Positions 1 to 11,822 of a DNA stretch of 43,006 bases are shown piece after piece (position 1 is the first letter of the stretch; each line of letters begins with the position of its first letter). The position numbers and the translations under genes are program-made. Below the pieces are notes generated by a model. That model made no database searches. It worked only from the letters and a program-made list of their open reading frames with translations, and was not told where the DNA came from. The stretch is from Diplocarpon mali (taxonomy: Eukaryota > Ascomycota > Leotiomycetes > Helotiales > Drepanopezizaceae): the NCBI GenBank assembly GCA_024741835.1, contig JAENRP010000349.1:1800-44805 (forward strand), written 5' to 3'.

Positions 1-164
1 TACTATAAGTCATAGCTAAATATAGAACTATGACTCATAGCTAGGATATAGAGTTCATAGCTAAATTTAGTATAGCTATGATTTCTAATCCAACTTAGCT
101 AGTATAGCTACTCCATCTTAGCTATTCCTACTTAGCTAGTATAGCTATGATTCTATATTCAACA
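1..164 (-). mobile_element. Partial LTR, family E, cut by window start
   Basis: On the minus strand this begins TGTTGAATATAGAATCATAG at 164 and runs left out of the window. It matches the start of the solo LTR at 34325-34713, including the runs TAGCTATACTAGCT and CTATATCC. It carries an extra internal duplication of the AGCTATACTAGCTAAGT unit. No polypurine tract precedes it on the minus strand, so it is more likely a 5' or solo LTR than a 3' LTR. Its other end and target duplication lie outside the window. Confidence 0.75.
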
Positions 165-357
165 TAAAGGCCTATTAAGGCATAACTAGACTTGAAAAGG
201 TCTTAGATTAATAATATCCGATATTTTTAATTATAAGCTATTAGCAATTTTTTTTATTTTTTACTATAAGATATATTCCTATACTTATTATTACTACCTT
301 CTTTTATCTTTTTCTTACTTACCTGCGAGTACTTGCATTTTTTTTATCACTTAAGTA
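165..357. other. Backbone segment 1, AT-rich, no gene seen
   Basis: Unassigned AT-rich DNA between the E LTR and element A0. The last five bases, AAGTA (353-357), are the left target-site duplication of A0. Joined to 25254-25294 and 30872 onward, it restores the pre-insertion backbone, and an open phase (reading TAA/TAG as mutated Gln) can be followed from about 320 across the A0 and B junctions. No start codon or product is recognised. Confidence 0.5.
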
Positions 358-552
358 TATTGAGCTTAAGTAAGTCGGCGCAGTAGGTAAAGGAGGCTTC
401 TAGAGGTCGATGGTCGATATATTAGTAAGAGTTAGGGAAGGAAGGTTACCCATTTCTTCCTTATAGTTATATATGTATTAATATCCTACTAATTAAGCAG
501 TAGGGTCATATGATAATATATTAGAGTGATAGCTATATCACTTATCTTAATA
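358..552 (-). repeat. A0 3' LTR (195 bp)
   Basis: The plus strand reads TATTGAGCTTAAG at 358 and ends ATCTTAATA at 552, the reverse complement of the family LTR, which starts TGTTAAGATGGG and ends CTTAAGCTCAATA. It is the same length as all six other A-family LTRs here. It differs from the 25054-25248 copy mainly by transitions, as expected from RIP. Confidence 0.93.
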
Positions 553-854
553 CCCTTATTTAGACTTTACTCCAATTGACCTACAGTTAGGAAAATAATA
601 ACTATCCTTTTACGCTAATTTAACTCTTAGGTATCTTTCTAAATTAAAAACAATTAATTAATAGCAACCTTTATTAAAATCACTAAACTCTACTTATAAG
701 GTAGGACTAAGAGTTAAATTTCCTAAAAGCGTTCCTTTATAAGATTATATAACTTAACTTGCGGTCTAGGCCTAAGAGTCGATTTAAAAACTTTCTTTTA
801 TAAGACTATATAACCTAACTCGCAGGGCGGGCCTAGGAGTCGTCCTTAAGCCTA
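553..854 (-). other. A0 3' non-coding region with three GC-rich motif copies
   Basis: Lies between the gag-pol stop and the 3' LTR. It contains three copies of the ACTCGC..CCTAGGAGT motif near 700, 757 and 820, inside a unit of about 63 bp that also carries CCTTTATAAGACTATATAAC. The same arrangement is seen in A2 and A3, while A1 has only two units. No gene is seen. Confidence 0.75.
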
Positions 855-3800
855 TTAAGCCCTTATTATCTTTTGCAACTTTAGTATATCTTTAAATGCT
901 TTAAACTTTGCAACTATCTTTAGTAGCTTTATAAATCCATCTACTATTATTTAATTAGTTAAGATATAGGTAATTAATAACTTATTCTTTATAATAAGGT
1001 CGCAGATAAAGTAGTAGGTAATATTAATATGCTTTAATCGCTTATACAAATATAAATTCTTTATAAGTGCAATCGCCTTTATATTATTTGCTTAAAGATT
1101 AATATAGTTCCTATCTTATCTAATATACTTAGTAAAACTTATATCTTTTAAAACTTAAGCGATTTATAATCCTTATTTGCAATTTGATAATATTAATATA
1201 TATTCGGCCTTAGTACTTGCAGTAGCTATTAATTTCTACTTCCTACTTTCTTATAATATAGGTCTGCTATATAGTACTACTATACTTTTAAATATACTTT
1301 TCCGACCTTTTATATTTGCTTAATTAGAATTAGTATATACTTTAAGCTTTACACTTATATATTTCGTTAGTCTATTACTTACCTTTTATATGATTATTAA
1401 TCGAAAGTACCTTTTAAATCGCTTGACTATATTCTTATATTAAATCATAAGATTCTTTAAGTTCTGATTAAGTTGCTTAATAATAAAGGCGATATCTGGT
1501 CTTATATATACTATAGTATATATAATTGCTTTAATATCCTATTAGTACTTCTTTAGATCTCCTCTTTGCTTATTTTCATTAATAGGCTCTAACTTATTAT
1601 ACTTTCCTTTGATTGGAGTACGCTTTAGCTTAAAGTTAGGAATATAAGTAGAGAGTCTTATTTAGTTTAGGATCTTTTTAATATACTACTCTTAGTTTAA
1701 CTAGAGTTCTTAAGTAGAGCGGTTCTTTATAATACAAATGCTAAAGATCTTATAAATTCCCCTTAGATCCTTAGTATTAAAACATTTCTAAATAGTTATA
1801 AAGAACCAATCTAATTAAGTAATTGTTTTTATAGCTATAGTAATATCGTCGATATATAATAGTAACTTGATTCTACGCTTAGTATAGGTAAATAGATAAG
1901 GGTTAGCTAGGCTTTAAACGAATCCTATTTCTATTAAAGTAGAACTATATAAGAGGTTTTAATCATAGGCTGATTACTTAAGCCTATAGATACTGCGGAA
2001 TATATAGAAAGAGTAGCTAGTATATATAGGAATACTATTAGGTTAAGAGAGAAAAATCCATTCCTTTATAATCGCTTTAGTAAATGTATTTTTAATATCA
2101 TACTATCTGCATTTAAGGTCCTTAGCGGCTACTATTACTATAAATATGCGAAGGGTATCTATACGAACTATTAGCGCAAATGTATTAAAGTAGTCTTCTC
2201 TATACTATTAAGAAAAGCCCTTAGCTATAAGCCTTACCTTATAATATTCTAAGGTCCTATTTACATATATTTTAATTATAAAGACCTACTTTATTAAAAT
2301 TAGGTTTACGTCCTTGAGCGTGGGTTCTTCTATTTATATACTATTTATAATAAGAGAACTTATTTCTTCTTAGATTGCCTTATTTTATACTACTCTATTC
2401 TTTAGGTTATTAATAGCTTTATTATACATCTTTAAAAGAGAGATTTTCATTATCCTTTTAATAGCTAGGAATATATTATCTTTATTAAAGCTTTATTAAA
2501 GTTCGAGCTTATAGATCCTATATGCTATTATAGCCTAGATACACTTAAACTCGCGTTTATTTAAGGTATCTTTCGATTCTAAGTCTCTATTCCTCTTTAA
2601 AGGCATAGGTTCGGCTATAGGTTCCGTAGGCTTATTATCTAAGGAACTGCTTTCTAATAGTAGAGGCTTATTATTACTTATACCTATTTTAGGAATATCC
2701 TTTACTATAGGTGCTTTAACTAAAAGGATAATAATATCAAAGTTATTTTATACTTTAAGTAGTTAGCAGACGATAGAAATAGTCTATTCGGCCTTTAGGC
2801 AACTAATAGGTCGTTAATCAGCAAGTGCACTTAATATACTTAAGCTAAGAGAAAGGGGTTATTAGTTCGGTTTAATAGTATTACTATTAAGTAGTATACC
2901 TTACGAATCTCTAAGTATATAAAGCTTTAAGGATAGCTCTCTCCTATTTCAAGATTCGTTAAACTTAACTATTAAGGATATAATTACTTGCCTTAGATCT
3001 AGCGCGTATACTATCTATTACTTTATTATCTATTTAATATACTTAATAAATATATACTCTCTACCTTAGTCTATTAGCTTTTTGCTCTTTATACCTATAG
3101 GCTAGGACTTCGGGCTAATATAAGAGTAGTAAACGCTTTTAAAGATATAAATATAGTCTAAGCTTAATTTCTATTTGAAATATGCCTTATATAGTGATAT
3201 TTAAGTGCTATTAATTATTAGTCTACTACCTATTCTATTTCGCAAGTATACGTTTGCCTTAATCGCAAGGTCCTAGAATTCTAATAGCAAGTTAATATCT
3301 TATAGTAAAGTGCGATAATTAATCTCTACTTACTAAATGCTTTGCTTAGCAATACTATTCTAATAGGAACCTTTATATATTACAATTAGTTTATAACAAA
3401 CTTCTTATTTTGCCTATTTATTAAGCTTTACCTTAATCTCTAATGCATTATTAAATCTAATAGCTATTAGCTTTAATTAGGTCTAGCGTTCTTCTATCAC
3501 TTTCTAAGTTTTGAACTTTTCTATAAGCTTAGATTTAATCTTAGCGCAAATAGTCTATATCTATTAAATAGAGTTATCTACTATTTAAGAAAACTAATTA
3601 TTTCCTTTAATTAAGGTTATAAATAGTCTAATAGTATTAATAGATATTAGTACTAGTATTAAATCTTTTTATAAACTAAGCTTAATTCACATCCGATTTC
3701 GAAGTTTTATTAGCTTATAAATTCAGCATACTAGGCGATCCTTTACTACTTAGATCTTCCGTTTTAAGGTCAAGACCTTATATAAGCCCTTTAATTTCTC

Positions 3801-5024
3801 TAGCCTTAGATGCGCGAATCTTTTATATATTAGCTAATACCTTAATAGGATTTCGGCTTTTAATAGCTTTAGTAGCCTATTATCAATCGATACTTTATTA
3901 TTAGCAGCTAAAAAGGAATAGTAATAGCAGTTTAAGGTTTTACCATTTTTTAATCGCAAGCCTAGCTTAAGAATCATTTTTAATAAAACCGTAAGATCAA
4001 CTCGCGGTCCTAGCTTAAGAGTCGATTTCCTAGAAATAGCAAGATCTACTTATAGTCCTAGCTTAAGAGTCGTTTTTAATAAATCTGCGAAGTTTACTCG
4101 CAATCTTAGCTTAAGAGTCATTTTTACGAATTTCACTTGCGCTCTTAGCCTAAGAGTTATTATTAGCAAATTTATAAAATCTACTTATAAACCTAGCCTA
4201 AGAGTCATTTCTACTAAATTCACTTATAGTCTTAGCTTAAGAATCATCTTTAAAGATACCTTATAATCTACTTATAGTCTTAGCTTAAAAGTCATTTTTA
4301 CAAATTTTACTTATAATCCTAGCTTAAGAGTCTATCTATTCTCCTTATCCTTACTTAATTAAGTTAAGGTAGAAATTGCACTTTCCTTAAAGGAATCTAC
4401 TTATAGGTCTAGCCTAAGAGTCATTTTTTATAATATCACCTTTAAAATAATATAAAGTCTATCTTTGATTTTAGCTTTAAAGATCACTTTATAATTATTA
4501 TTTATAAACTATATAAATTAATTATTAAAAACTCTTATATAATTCAACTTTATATAAATCTTACAGCTAAATAAAAGATTAATACTTAAGCTAAGCATAA
4601 GGAGAACATTTTATAAAAGGAAAGAAATACTAGCGATATTCATTTCTATTATATCTATTAAATCAATATATAACCTTCTACTACTAACTTTAATAGAGCG
4701 CCTTTTTATTTTAATAAGCAGGCCTTTAAATAGGTAGGATTTATTAATTATATATGCTATACAACTAGTATTACTATATTAATCGGATTTAAGGATCTTA
4801 TAAAGATCGGCTTTTAAAACGTAAGTATCTTTATTATAATTATCATTTGAATTATTAAAAGTGGATTTAAGTTCAAATGACCTACTATTATTATTAAAGG
4901 TATTTGCTAAAGTTTTAACTAAATAGCCTTTTCCTTTGCCTTTCCTTAGTAGTTGCAGCCTTTAATAGGATAAGGGCAGTTTGCTTCTTAACTTTTGCTT
5001 TGATTACTTCTTAATATTAAAGCT
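855..5024 (-). pseudogene. A0 gag-pol, distal part: protease, integrase, RT, RNase H
   Basis: The minus-strand remainder of the A0 polyprotein after the A1 insertion. In order on the minus strand: a Copia protease-type segment near 4700-4560; the repeat array at about 4445-3955; integrase, whose DDE-Glu region reads N-S-I-A-K (Lys codon at 3345-3347 where Glu is expected); a low-similarity linker; reverse transcriptase with an intact Y-I-D-D motif at 1845-1856; RNase H near 1300-950; stop at 855-857. Many TAA/TAG codons interrupt the frame, but its phase is kept from end to end. It is non-functional. Assignment rests on Copia motif order and on alignment by eye with A1, A2 and A3. TSD base AAGCT (5020-5024) belongs to the A1 junction. 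Confidence 0.88.
3955..4445 (-). repeat. A0 coding repeat array (GC-rich motif, 39/48-nt period)
   Basis: About ten imperfect copies of a unit that reads on the plus strand as TAGCCTAAGAGTCATTTTT with a preceding ACTTGCGGT-like half. It is homologous to the array at 9436-9910 in A2. In the polyprotein it encodes a 13- or 16-residue repeat of the type T-P-K-L-G-x-Q-V. Copies are decayed by C to T changes. Confidence 0.8.
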
Positions 5025-5219
5025 TGTTAAGATGGGTGATACAGCTATCACTCCGATGTATTATCATATGACCCTACTGCTTAGTTAGTAGGATATTGAC
5101 ACGTATATAGCTATAAGGAAGAAAGGGGTAACCTTCCTTCCTTAACTCTTACTAATATATTGACTATCGACCTTTAAAAGCCTCCTTTACCTACTGCGCC
5201 GACTCACTTAAGCTTAATA
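5025..5219 (+). repeat. A1 5' LTR (195 bp)
   Basis: Starts TGTTAAGATGGGTGATAC, ends CTTAAGCTTAATA. It keeps more C and G than its partner at 23531-23725, which starts TATTAAAATAGG. The differences are transitions. Confidence 0.93.
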
Positions 5220-5237
5220 GGTTATAAGCCCTAGCTA
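5220..5237 (+). other. A1 primer-binding site, half-tRNA iMet type
   Basis: GGTTATAAGCCCTAGCT starts directly after the LTR. Allowing one G to A change it matches GGTTATGAGCCC, the complement of GGGCTCATAACC, the anticodon stem-loop of eukaryotic initiator tRNA-Met. Element B keeps the unmutated form at 25528. Confidence 0.75.
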
Positions 5238-5337
5238 GACCAATAATAGATTATTAACTTCCCTTAGAAAGCACTTGTACTATAACTATTAGTAGGAAGT
5301 TGAATAAGACTTATAGTAAGAGGCGAGCAATCGGCGA

Positions 5338-5475
5338 ATAGGAGGTATAATTCCCTATTTAGCTAACCCGTATTGTAAAAGGTATGATTCCTTGCTCTAT
5401 AACCCCTTTAGTATTATAAGAGGTATAATTCCTTGCTTTACTATATTTTATAAGAGGTATGATTCCTTATATTAT
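5338..5475 (+). repeat. A1 leader direct repeats GAGGTATGATTCC
   Basis: Four copies of an (A)GGTAT(A/G)ATTCC unit starting near 5341, 5380, 5419 and 5453, about 34-39 nt apart, with a weaker fifth (GAGGACTTCCTCC) near 5501. They lie in the untranslated leader between primer site and gag and are present in A0, A1, A2 and the scrap at 32962-33346. A packaging or dimerisation role is possible but is inference only. Confidence 0.75.
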
Positions 5476-5620
5476 AGCCTAAAAACCCTTTTTAATAAGA
5501 GGACTTCCTCCTTATTTAATACTTCTATAATACCTGCTATTTAATCATTTTAACCTTTTAATAGGAGGAGTGCCTTTAACTATTTAATTTATTTGATTTT
5601 CAATGCAATTCTATTCGAAA

Positions 5621-7306
5621 ACGGTAATAGCTTCCGATTCCGATCGAAATACCAGATTTAGAGACCTCTAACTCTCTTAAAAGAACTAGCAATAATAGTT
5701 CGACGATTTAGAGCTTTACTTTAAGAGTAAAGGTATTGAAATAGCAATTTAAAAGACACTTATTAAATATATAAGAATAGCCCTTTATATTCCCTCTATC
5801 GATTTATCTACTTCTACTTTAATAGCTAATATAACTGCTAAGGATTTGCTAAATATACTAAATAAGCTTAGCCTAAGAGCTTTAGTAGATAATAATTAAG
5901 AATCCTAAAGGCAGATTTTAAATATAGAAAAGGAGAAGGAGTATAAGCTAGCTTTAGTTAAATGTAAGCTTAAGATTAATAGAGGTTTAAGTGATAAAGA
6001 CTGAGATTTTATTTAAGTTTATAATAACGCAAAGATAAGATAGGATACTTTAAAGGTAAAATACTCTTAAATAACTGCCCTTAATACTTAGTATCTATTA
6101 TAGCAGATTACTTTATTTTAATATAGAAAAGATAAAGATAGCAAGGATATAGATATAAATATTAACTCTACTTAATCTATACTATATAAAGTAAGAAGGA
6201 GAGTAAGAGCCGTAGATCCTAGGATAGCTATAACTTTTAAAGAAACTTAGCTTTTTAATTTCCTATTTAATAGCCTCCCTCTTAAGTTTGCTATTGCGAA
6301 ACAATCTCTTCTTATTTAACCCAACCTTAAGATCTATAAGAAGATCGACCTTCTTTAAACTATTAATTAAGACTTCGAAGGATGCTCTAAATTAGCAAAT
6401 ACTGTATTATAAGGCAATAATAAGCTTAAGAAAAGGAAGGAGCGCAGGACAAGCCCTTAAGCTTATCGGGGATACTACTTTTATAATAGTACTTATAATA
6501 TTACTAATTGTAAAGTTAAAAGGCAATTGATCAATATAGTCGCTAGCTTTAATATTAAGAAGCAATCGAAGCAGAAGTTAAGAAGCAAACTGCCCTTATC
6601 CTACTAAAGGCCGCAACTACTAAAGAAAGGCAAAGGAAAAGGCTATTTAGCTAAAACTTTAGCAAATACCTCTAATAATAATAGTAGGTTATCTAAACCT
6701 AAATCCACTTTTAATAATTCAAATAATAATTATAATAAAAATACCTATATTTTAAAAGCCAATCTCTATAAGATCCTTAAATCCAATTAGTATAATAATA
6801 CTAATTGTATAGTATATATAATTAATAAACCCTACCTATTTAAAGGCCTGCTTACCAAAATAAAAAGGCACTCTATTAAGGTTAGTAGTAGAAGGTTATA
6901 TATAGACTCGATAGGTATAATAAAGATGAATATCGCTAGCGTTTCTTTCCTTTTGCAAAATATTCTCCTTATGCCTAACCTAGGCATTAATCTTTTAATT
7001 AGCTATAAGATCTATATAAAGTTAAATTATATAAGAGTTTTTAATAATCAATTTATATAATTTATAAATAATAACTATAAAGTGATCTTTAAAGCTAAAA
7101 TCAAAGATAGACTTTATATTATCTTAAAGGTAATATTATAAAAATTGACTCCTAAGCCAGACCTATAAGCAAATTCCTTTAAAGAAAGTGCACTCTTTGC
7201 CCTAATACAATTAAGCAAGGATAAGGAGAATAAATAGACTCCTAAACTAGGATCGCAAGTGAAATTCGCGAAAATAACTCTTAAGCTAGGACTATAAGTA
7301 AAATAC
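5621..7306 (+). pseudogene. A1 gag-pol, proximal part: Gag, zinc knuckle, protease
   Basis: The first part of the A1 polyprotein. Relative to A2 and A0 the start codon is altered: A1 reads ACG at 5621-5623 and has one extra A just before it. Gag follows, with a decayed Cys-Cys-His-Cys knuckle around 6460-6505, where the Cys and His codons have become Tyr and only the last Cys (TGT) survives. Next is a Copia protease-like stretch (about 6895-7000) and the first copies of the 13/16-codon repeat (7150-7300). A2 splits the frame at 7306. With A2 and one target copy removed, the frame to the stop at 23289 is 5094 nt, the same 1698-codon length as A0. Many in-frame stops. Confidence 0.87.
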
Positions 7307-7501
7307 TATTGAGATAGGTAATACAGCCATCACTCCGATATATTATCATATGACCCTATTGCTTAATCAGTAGGATATTAATACGTGTATAGCTATAGGA
7401 AAGAAAGGGGTAACCTTCCTTCCTTAACTCTTACTAATATATCGACCATCGACCTCTAGAAGCCTCCTTTACCTACTGCGCCAACTCACTTAAGCTCAAT
7501 A
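7307..7501 (+). repeat. A2 5' LTR (195 bp)
   Basis: Starts TATTGAGATAGGTAATAC (family start TGTTAAGATGGG with RIP changes) and ends CTTAAGCTCAATA. Partner LTR is 19682-19876. Confidence 0.93.
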
Positions 7502-7519
7502 GGTTATAAGCCCTAGCTA
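7502..7519 (+). other. A2 primer-binding site, half-tRNA iMet type
   Basis: GGTTATAAGCCCTAGCTA immediately after the 5' LTR, as in A1. Confidence 0.75.
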
Positions 7520-7617
7520 GACCGATAACAGATTATTAACTTCCTTTAGAAAGCACTTGCGCCGCAACTATTAGTAGGAAGTTGAATAAGACTTGTAGTA
7601 AAAGGCGAGCAATCGGC

Positions 7618-7765
7618 GAATAAGAGGTATAATTCCTTATTTAGCCAACCCGTATTGCAAGAGGTATGATTCCTTGCTCTATAACCCCTTTAGTACTACA
7701 AGAGGTATAATTCCTTACTTTACTATATTTTATAAGAGGTATAATTCCCTATATTATAGCCTAAA
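7618..7765 (+). repeat. A2 leader direct repeats
   Basis: Four copies of AGAGGTAT(A/G)ATTCC starting near 7622, 7659, 7700 and 7733. Same placement as in A1, between primer site and gag. Confidence 0.75.
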
Positions 7766-7902
7766 AACCCTTTTCGATAAGAGGACTTCCTTCTTATTTA
7801 ATACTTCTATAACACCTGCTATTTAATCATTTCAACTTTTCGATAGGAGGAGTGCCTTCAACCATTTAATTTATTTGATTTTTCAATACAATTCTATTTA
7901 AA

Positions 7903-10900
7903 ATGGTAATAGCTTCTAATTCCAATTGAAATACTAGACCTAGAGACCTCTAACTCTTTCGAAAGAATTAGCAATAATAGTTCGACGATTTAAAGCTTTA
8001 CTTTAAGAGCAAAGGCATTAAAATAGCGATTCAAAAGACACTTATTAAATACGCGAGAACAGCCTCCTATACTCCTTCTACCGATTTATCTACTTCTACT
8101 TCAATAGCTAATACAACTGCTAAGGATTTGCCAAATATATTAAATAAGCTTAGCTTAAGAGCTTTAATAGATAATAATTAAGAATCCCAAAGGCAGATTT
8201 TAAATATAAAAAAGGAGAAGGAGTATAAGCTAGCCTTAGCTAAATGCAAGCTTAAGATTAATAAAGGTTTAAGCGATAAAGACTAAGATTTTATTTAAAT
8301 TTATAATAATATAAAGATAAGATAGGATACTTTAAAGGTAAAATACTCTTAAACAACTGCCTTTAATACTTAGCATCTACTATAGTAGATTACTTCATTT
8401 TAATATAAAAAAGACAAAGATAGTAAGGATATAGATATAAATATAGACTCTACTTAGTTTATACTATATAAAGTAAGAAAGAGAATAAGAGCTATAGATC
8501 CTAAGATAGCTATAACTTTTAAGGAAACTCAGCTTTTTAGTTTCCTACTTAATAGCCTTCCTCTTAAGTTTGCTATTATAAAATAATCTCTTCTTATTTA
8601 ACCTAACCTTAAGATCTATAAGAAGATCGACCTCCTTTAAACTATTAAGCAAGACCTTAAAGGACGCTCTAAATTGGCAAATGCCGCGTTATAAGGTAAC
8701 GATAAGCCTAAGAAGAGGAAGGAGCGTAGGACGAGCCCTTAAGCTTATCGGGGATACTACTTCTATAATAGTACTTATAATATTACTAATTGTAAAGTTA
8801 GAAGGTAATTAATCGATATAATCGCCAGCTTTAATATTAAGAAGCAATCGAAGTAGAAGTTAAAAAGCAAACTGCCCTTATCCTGCTAAAGGCCGCAACC
8901 ACTAAGGAAAGGCAAAGGCAAAGGAAAAGGCTATTTAGCTAAAACTTTAGCAAATACCTCTAATAATAATAGTAAGTTATCTGAACTTAAATCCACTTTT
9001 GATAATTCAAATAATAATTATAATAAAAATGCTTATATTTTGAAAGCCGATCTCTATAAGATCTTTGAATTCGATTAGTATAATAATACTAGTTATATAG
9101 TATATATAATTAATAAACCCTACCTATTTAAAGGCCCACTTATTAAAATAAAAAGGCGCTCTATTAAAGTTAGTAATAAAAGGTTATATATAGACTCGAT
9201 AGGTATAATAGAGATAAATGTTACTAGCATTTCTTTCCTTTTGCAAAATGTTCTCCTTATACTTAGCTTAAGTATCAATCTCTTATTTAGCCGTAAGATC
9301 TATATAAAGTTGAATTATATAAGAGTTTTTAATAATCAATTTATATAATTTATAAATAATAACTATAAAGTGATCTTTCAAGTAAAAATTAAAGATAGAC
9401 TTTATATTATCTTAAAAGTGATATTATAGAAATTGACTCCTAGGCCGGACTTATAAGTGGATTCTTTTAAGGAAAGTATACTCTTTACCCTAATATAATT
9501 AAGTAAAGATAAGGAGAATAGATAGACTCTTAAGCTAGGATTGCAAGTGAAATTTATAAAAATAACTCTTAAGTTAAAATTATAAGTAGATTATAAAGTA
9601 TCTTTAAAGGTAACTCTTAAGCTAGGATTATAAATTAATTTAATAGAAATAACTCTTAGGCTAAGATCGCAAATAGATTTTGTAGATTTGCTAATATTGA
9701 CTCTTAAGCTAAAATCGCAAGTGAAATTCGCAGAAATAACTCCTAGGCTAGGACCGCAAGTGAAATTTGCGAAATTATTAAAGATAATTCCTAAGCTAGG
9801 ACTGCGAGTAGATCTTGCTATTTCTAGGAAATCGACTCTTAAGCTAGGACTGCAAGTAGATCTTGCGGTTTTATTAAAAACAACTCTTAAGCTAGGCTTA
9901 CAATTGGAAAATAGCAAAACCTCAAACTGCTATTACTAATCCTTTCTAACTGCTAATAATAAAGTATTAACTAATAATAGGCTATTAAAGCTATTAGAAG
10001 CTAAAAGCCTATTAAAGTATTAGCTAATATATAAAAGATTTGCATATTTAAGACTAGAGAAATTAAAGGGCTTATATAAGGTCTTAACCTTAAAATAGAA
10101 GATCTAAGTACTAAAGGATCACTTAATATACCGAATTTGCAAGCTAATAAAACTTTAAAATCAGATGCAAATTAAGCTTAATCTATAAAAAGATTTAATA
10201 CTTATAATAATTTCTATTAATACTATTAGACTATTTATAACTTTAATTAAAGGAAATAATTAGTTTTCTTAAATAGTAAATAACTCTACTTAATAAATAT
10301 AAACCATTTGCACTAGGATTAAATCTAAGCTTATAGAAAAGTTGGAAACTTAGAAAGTAATAAAGGAATGCTAAACCTAATTAAAGCTAATAGCTATTAG
10401 GTCTAATAATATATTAGAGATTAAGGTAAAGCTTAATAAATAGGTAAAATAAGGAATTCGTTATAAACTAACTATAATATATAAAGGTTCCTATTAGAAT
10501 AGTATCGCTAAGCGAAGCATTTAGCAAGTAAAGACTGACTATCGCGCTCTATTATAAGATACTAACCTATTACTAGAATTCTAGGACCTTGCGATTAAAG
10601 CAGATATATACTTGCAAAATAGAATAGGTAGTAGACTAATAGTTAATAGCACCCAAATATCGCTATATAAGGCATATTTCAAATAGAAGCTAAGCCTAGA
10701 CTATATCTGTATCTTTAGAAGCGTCTACTACTCTTATATTAGCCTAAAGTCCTAACCCGCGGGTATAAAGAGCAAGAAGCTAATAGACTAAGGTAAAGAG
10801 TATAAATTTATTAAGTATATTAAATAAATAATAAAGTAATAGATAGTATATACGCTAGATCTAAAGTAAGTAATTATATCCTTAATAGTTAAGTTTAACA

Positions 10901-11822
10901 AATCTTAAAATAGAAAGGAGCTATCCTTAAAGCTTTATATACTTAGAGATTTGCAAGGTATACTACTTAATAATAATACTATTAAGTCGAACTAATAACC
11001 CCTTTCTTTTAGCTTAAGCATATTAAGCGCACCTGCTAATCGACGACCTACTAATCGCCTAAAGGCTAAATAGACTATTCCTATCGTCTGCGAACTGCCT
11101 AAAGTATAAAATAACTTCGATATTATTATCTCTTTAGTTAAAGCACTTATAGTAAAGGATATTCTTAAAATAGGTATAAGTAATAATAAGCCTCTACTAC
11201 TAGAAAGCGGTTCCTTAGATAATAAGTCTATAGAACCTATAGCTAAACCTACGCCTTTAAAGAGGAATAGAGACCTAGAACCGAAAGATACCTTAGACGA
11301 ATGCGAGTTTAAGCGTATCTAGGCCATAATAGCACATAGGATCTATAAGCTTGAACTTCAATAGAGCTTTAACAAAGATAATACGTTCTTAGCCACTAAG
11401 GAGATAATAAAAATCTCTCTTCTAAAGATATACAATAAAGCTATTAATAATCTAAAGAATAGAGCAGTATAGAATAAGGCAATCTAAGAGGAGATAAGCT
11501 CTCTTACTATAAATGGTATATAAATAGAGGAACCGATGCTAAAGGACGTGAACCTAGTATTAATAAAGTAGGTCTTTATAATTAAAACATATATAGATAG
11601 GATCCTTAAATGTTATAAGGCAAGGCTTATAGCTAAAGGCTTCTTCTAATAGTATAAAGAAGACTACTTCGACACGTTCGCGCCAATAGTTCGCATAGAT
11701 ACCCTTCGCATATTTATAGCAATAGTAGCCGCTAAGGACCTTAAATGCAAATAGTATAATATTAAAAATGCATTTACTAAAGCAATTATAAAGGAATAGA
11801 TTTTTCTCTCCTGACCTAATAG
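7903..11822 (+). pseudogene. A2 gag-pol, proximal part: Gag to start of RT
   Basis: ATG at 7903 opens the best-preserved A-family start. Gag covers about 7903-8800 and has a Lys-rich C-terminal part and a decayed CCHC knuckle near 8750 (Tyr in place of Cys/His, final Cys kept). Protease-like sequence lies near 9185-9290, and the in-frame repeat array at 9436-9910. Integrase follows, with N-S-I-A-K at 10498-10512 where Glu is expected, then the usual F-W-D and Y-L-x-N-R context. RT begins with F-A-P-I-V-R-I-D (from about 11674) and is cut by G after 11822. Unnested to the stop at 19377-19379, the frame is 5100 nt, 1700 codons, all in one phase. Stops are mostly TAA/TAG at former CAA, CAG or TGG codons. 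Confidence 0.9.
9436..9910 (+). repeat. A2 in-frame repeat array of the GC-rich motif
   Basis: Ten copies of a unit starting ACTC(C/T)TA(A/G)GCTAGGA..GCAAGT at 9436, 9526, 9565, 9613, 9652, 9700, 9739, 9787, 9835 and 9883. Spacings are 90, 39, 48, 39, 48, 39, 48, 48 and 48 nt, every one a multiple of three, so the coding frame is never broken. Each unit encodes T-P-K-L-G-x-Q-V-x-F/L-A followed by a short spacer. Because the unit is nearly palindromic, the antisense strand is also open (9591-9917). It lies between protease and integrase. Confidence 0.88.

Noticed and set aside
5025..9600. Apparent 2.3-kb tandem duplication (5025-7306 and 7307-9600)
   Set aside because: Explained by nested insertion: the second copy begins with its own LTR flanked by a 5-bp target duplication, and the first copy resumes at 19882.
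9436..9910. CRISPR-like array of regularly spaced repeats
   Set aside because: Copies are in frame in a retroelement polyprotein, spacers are not unique, and the setting is eukaryotic. It is a coding minisatellite.
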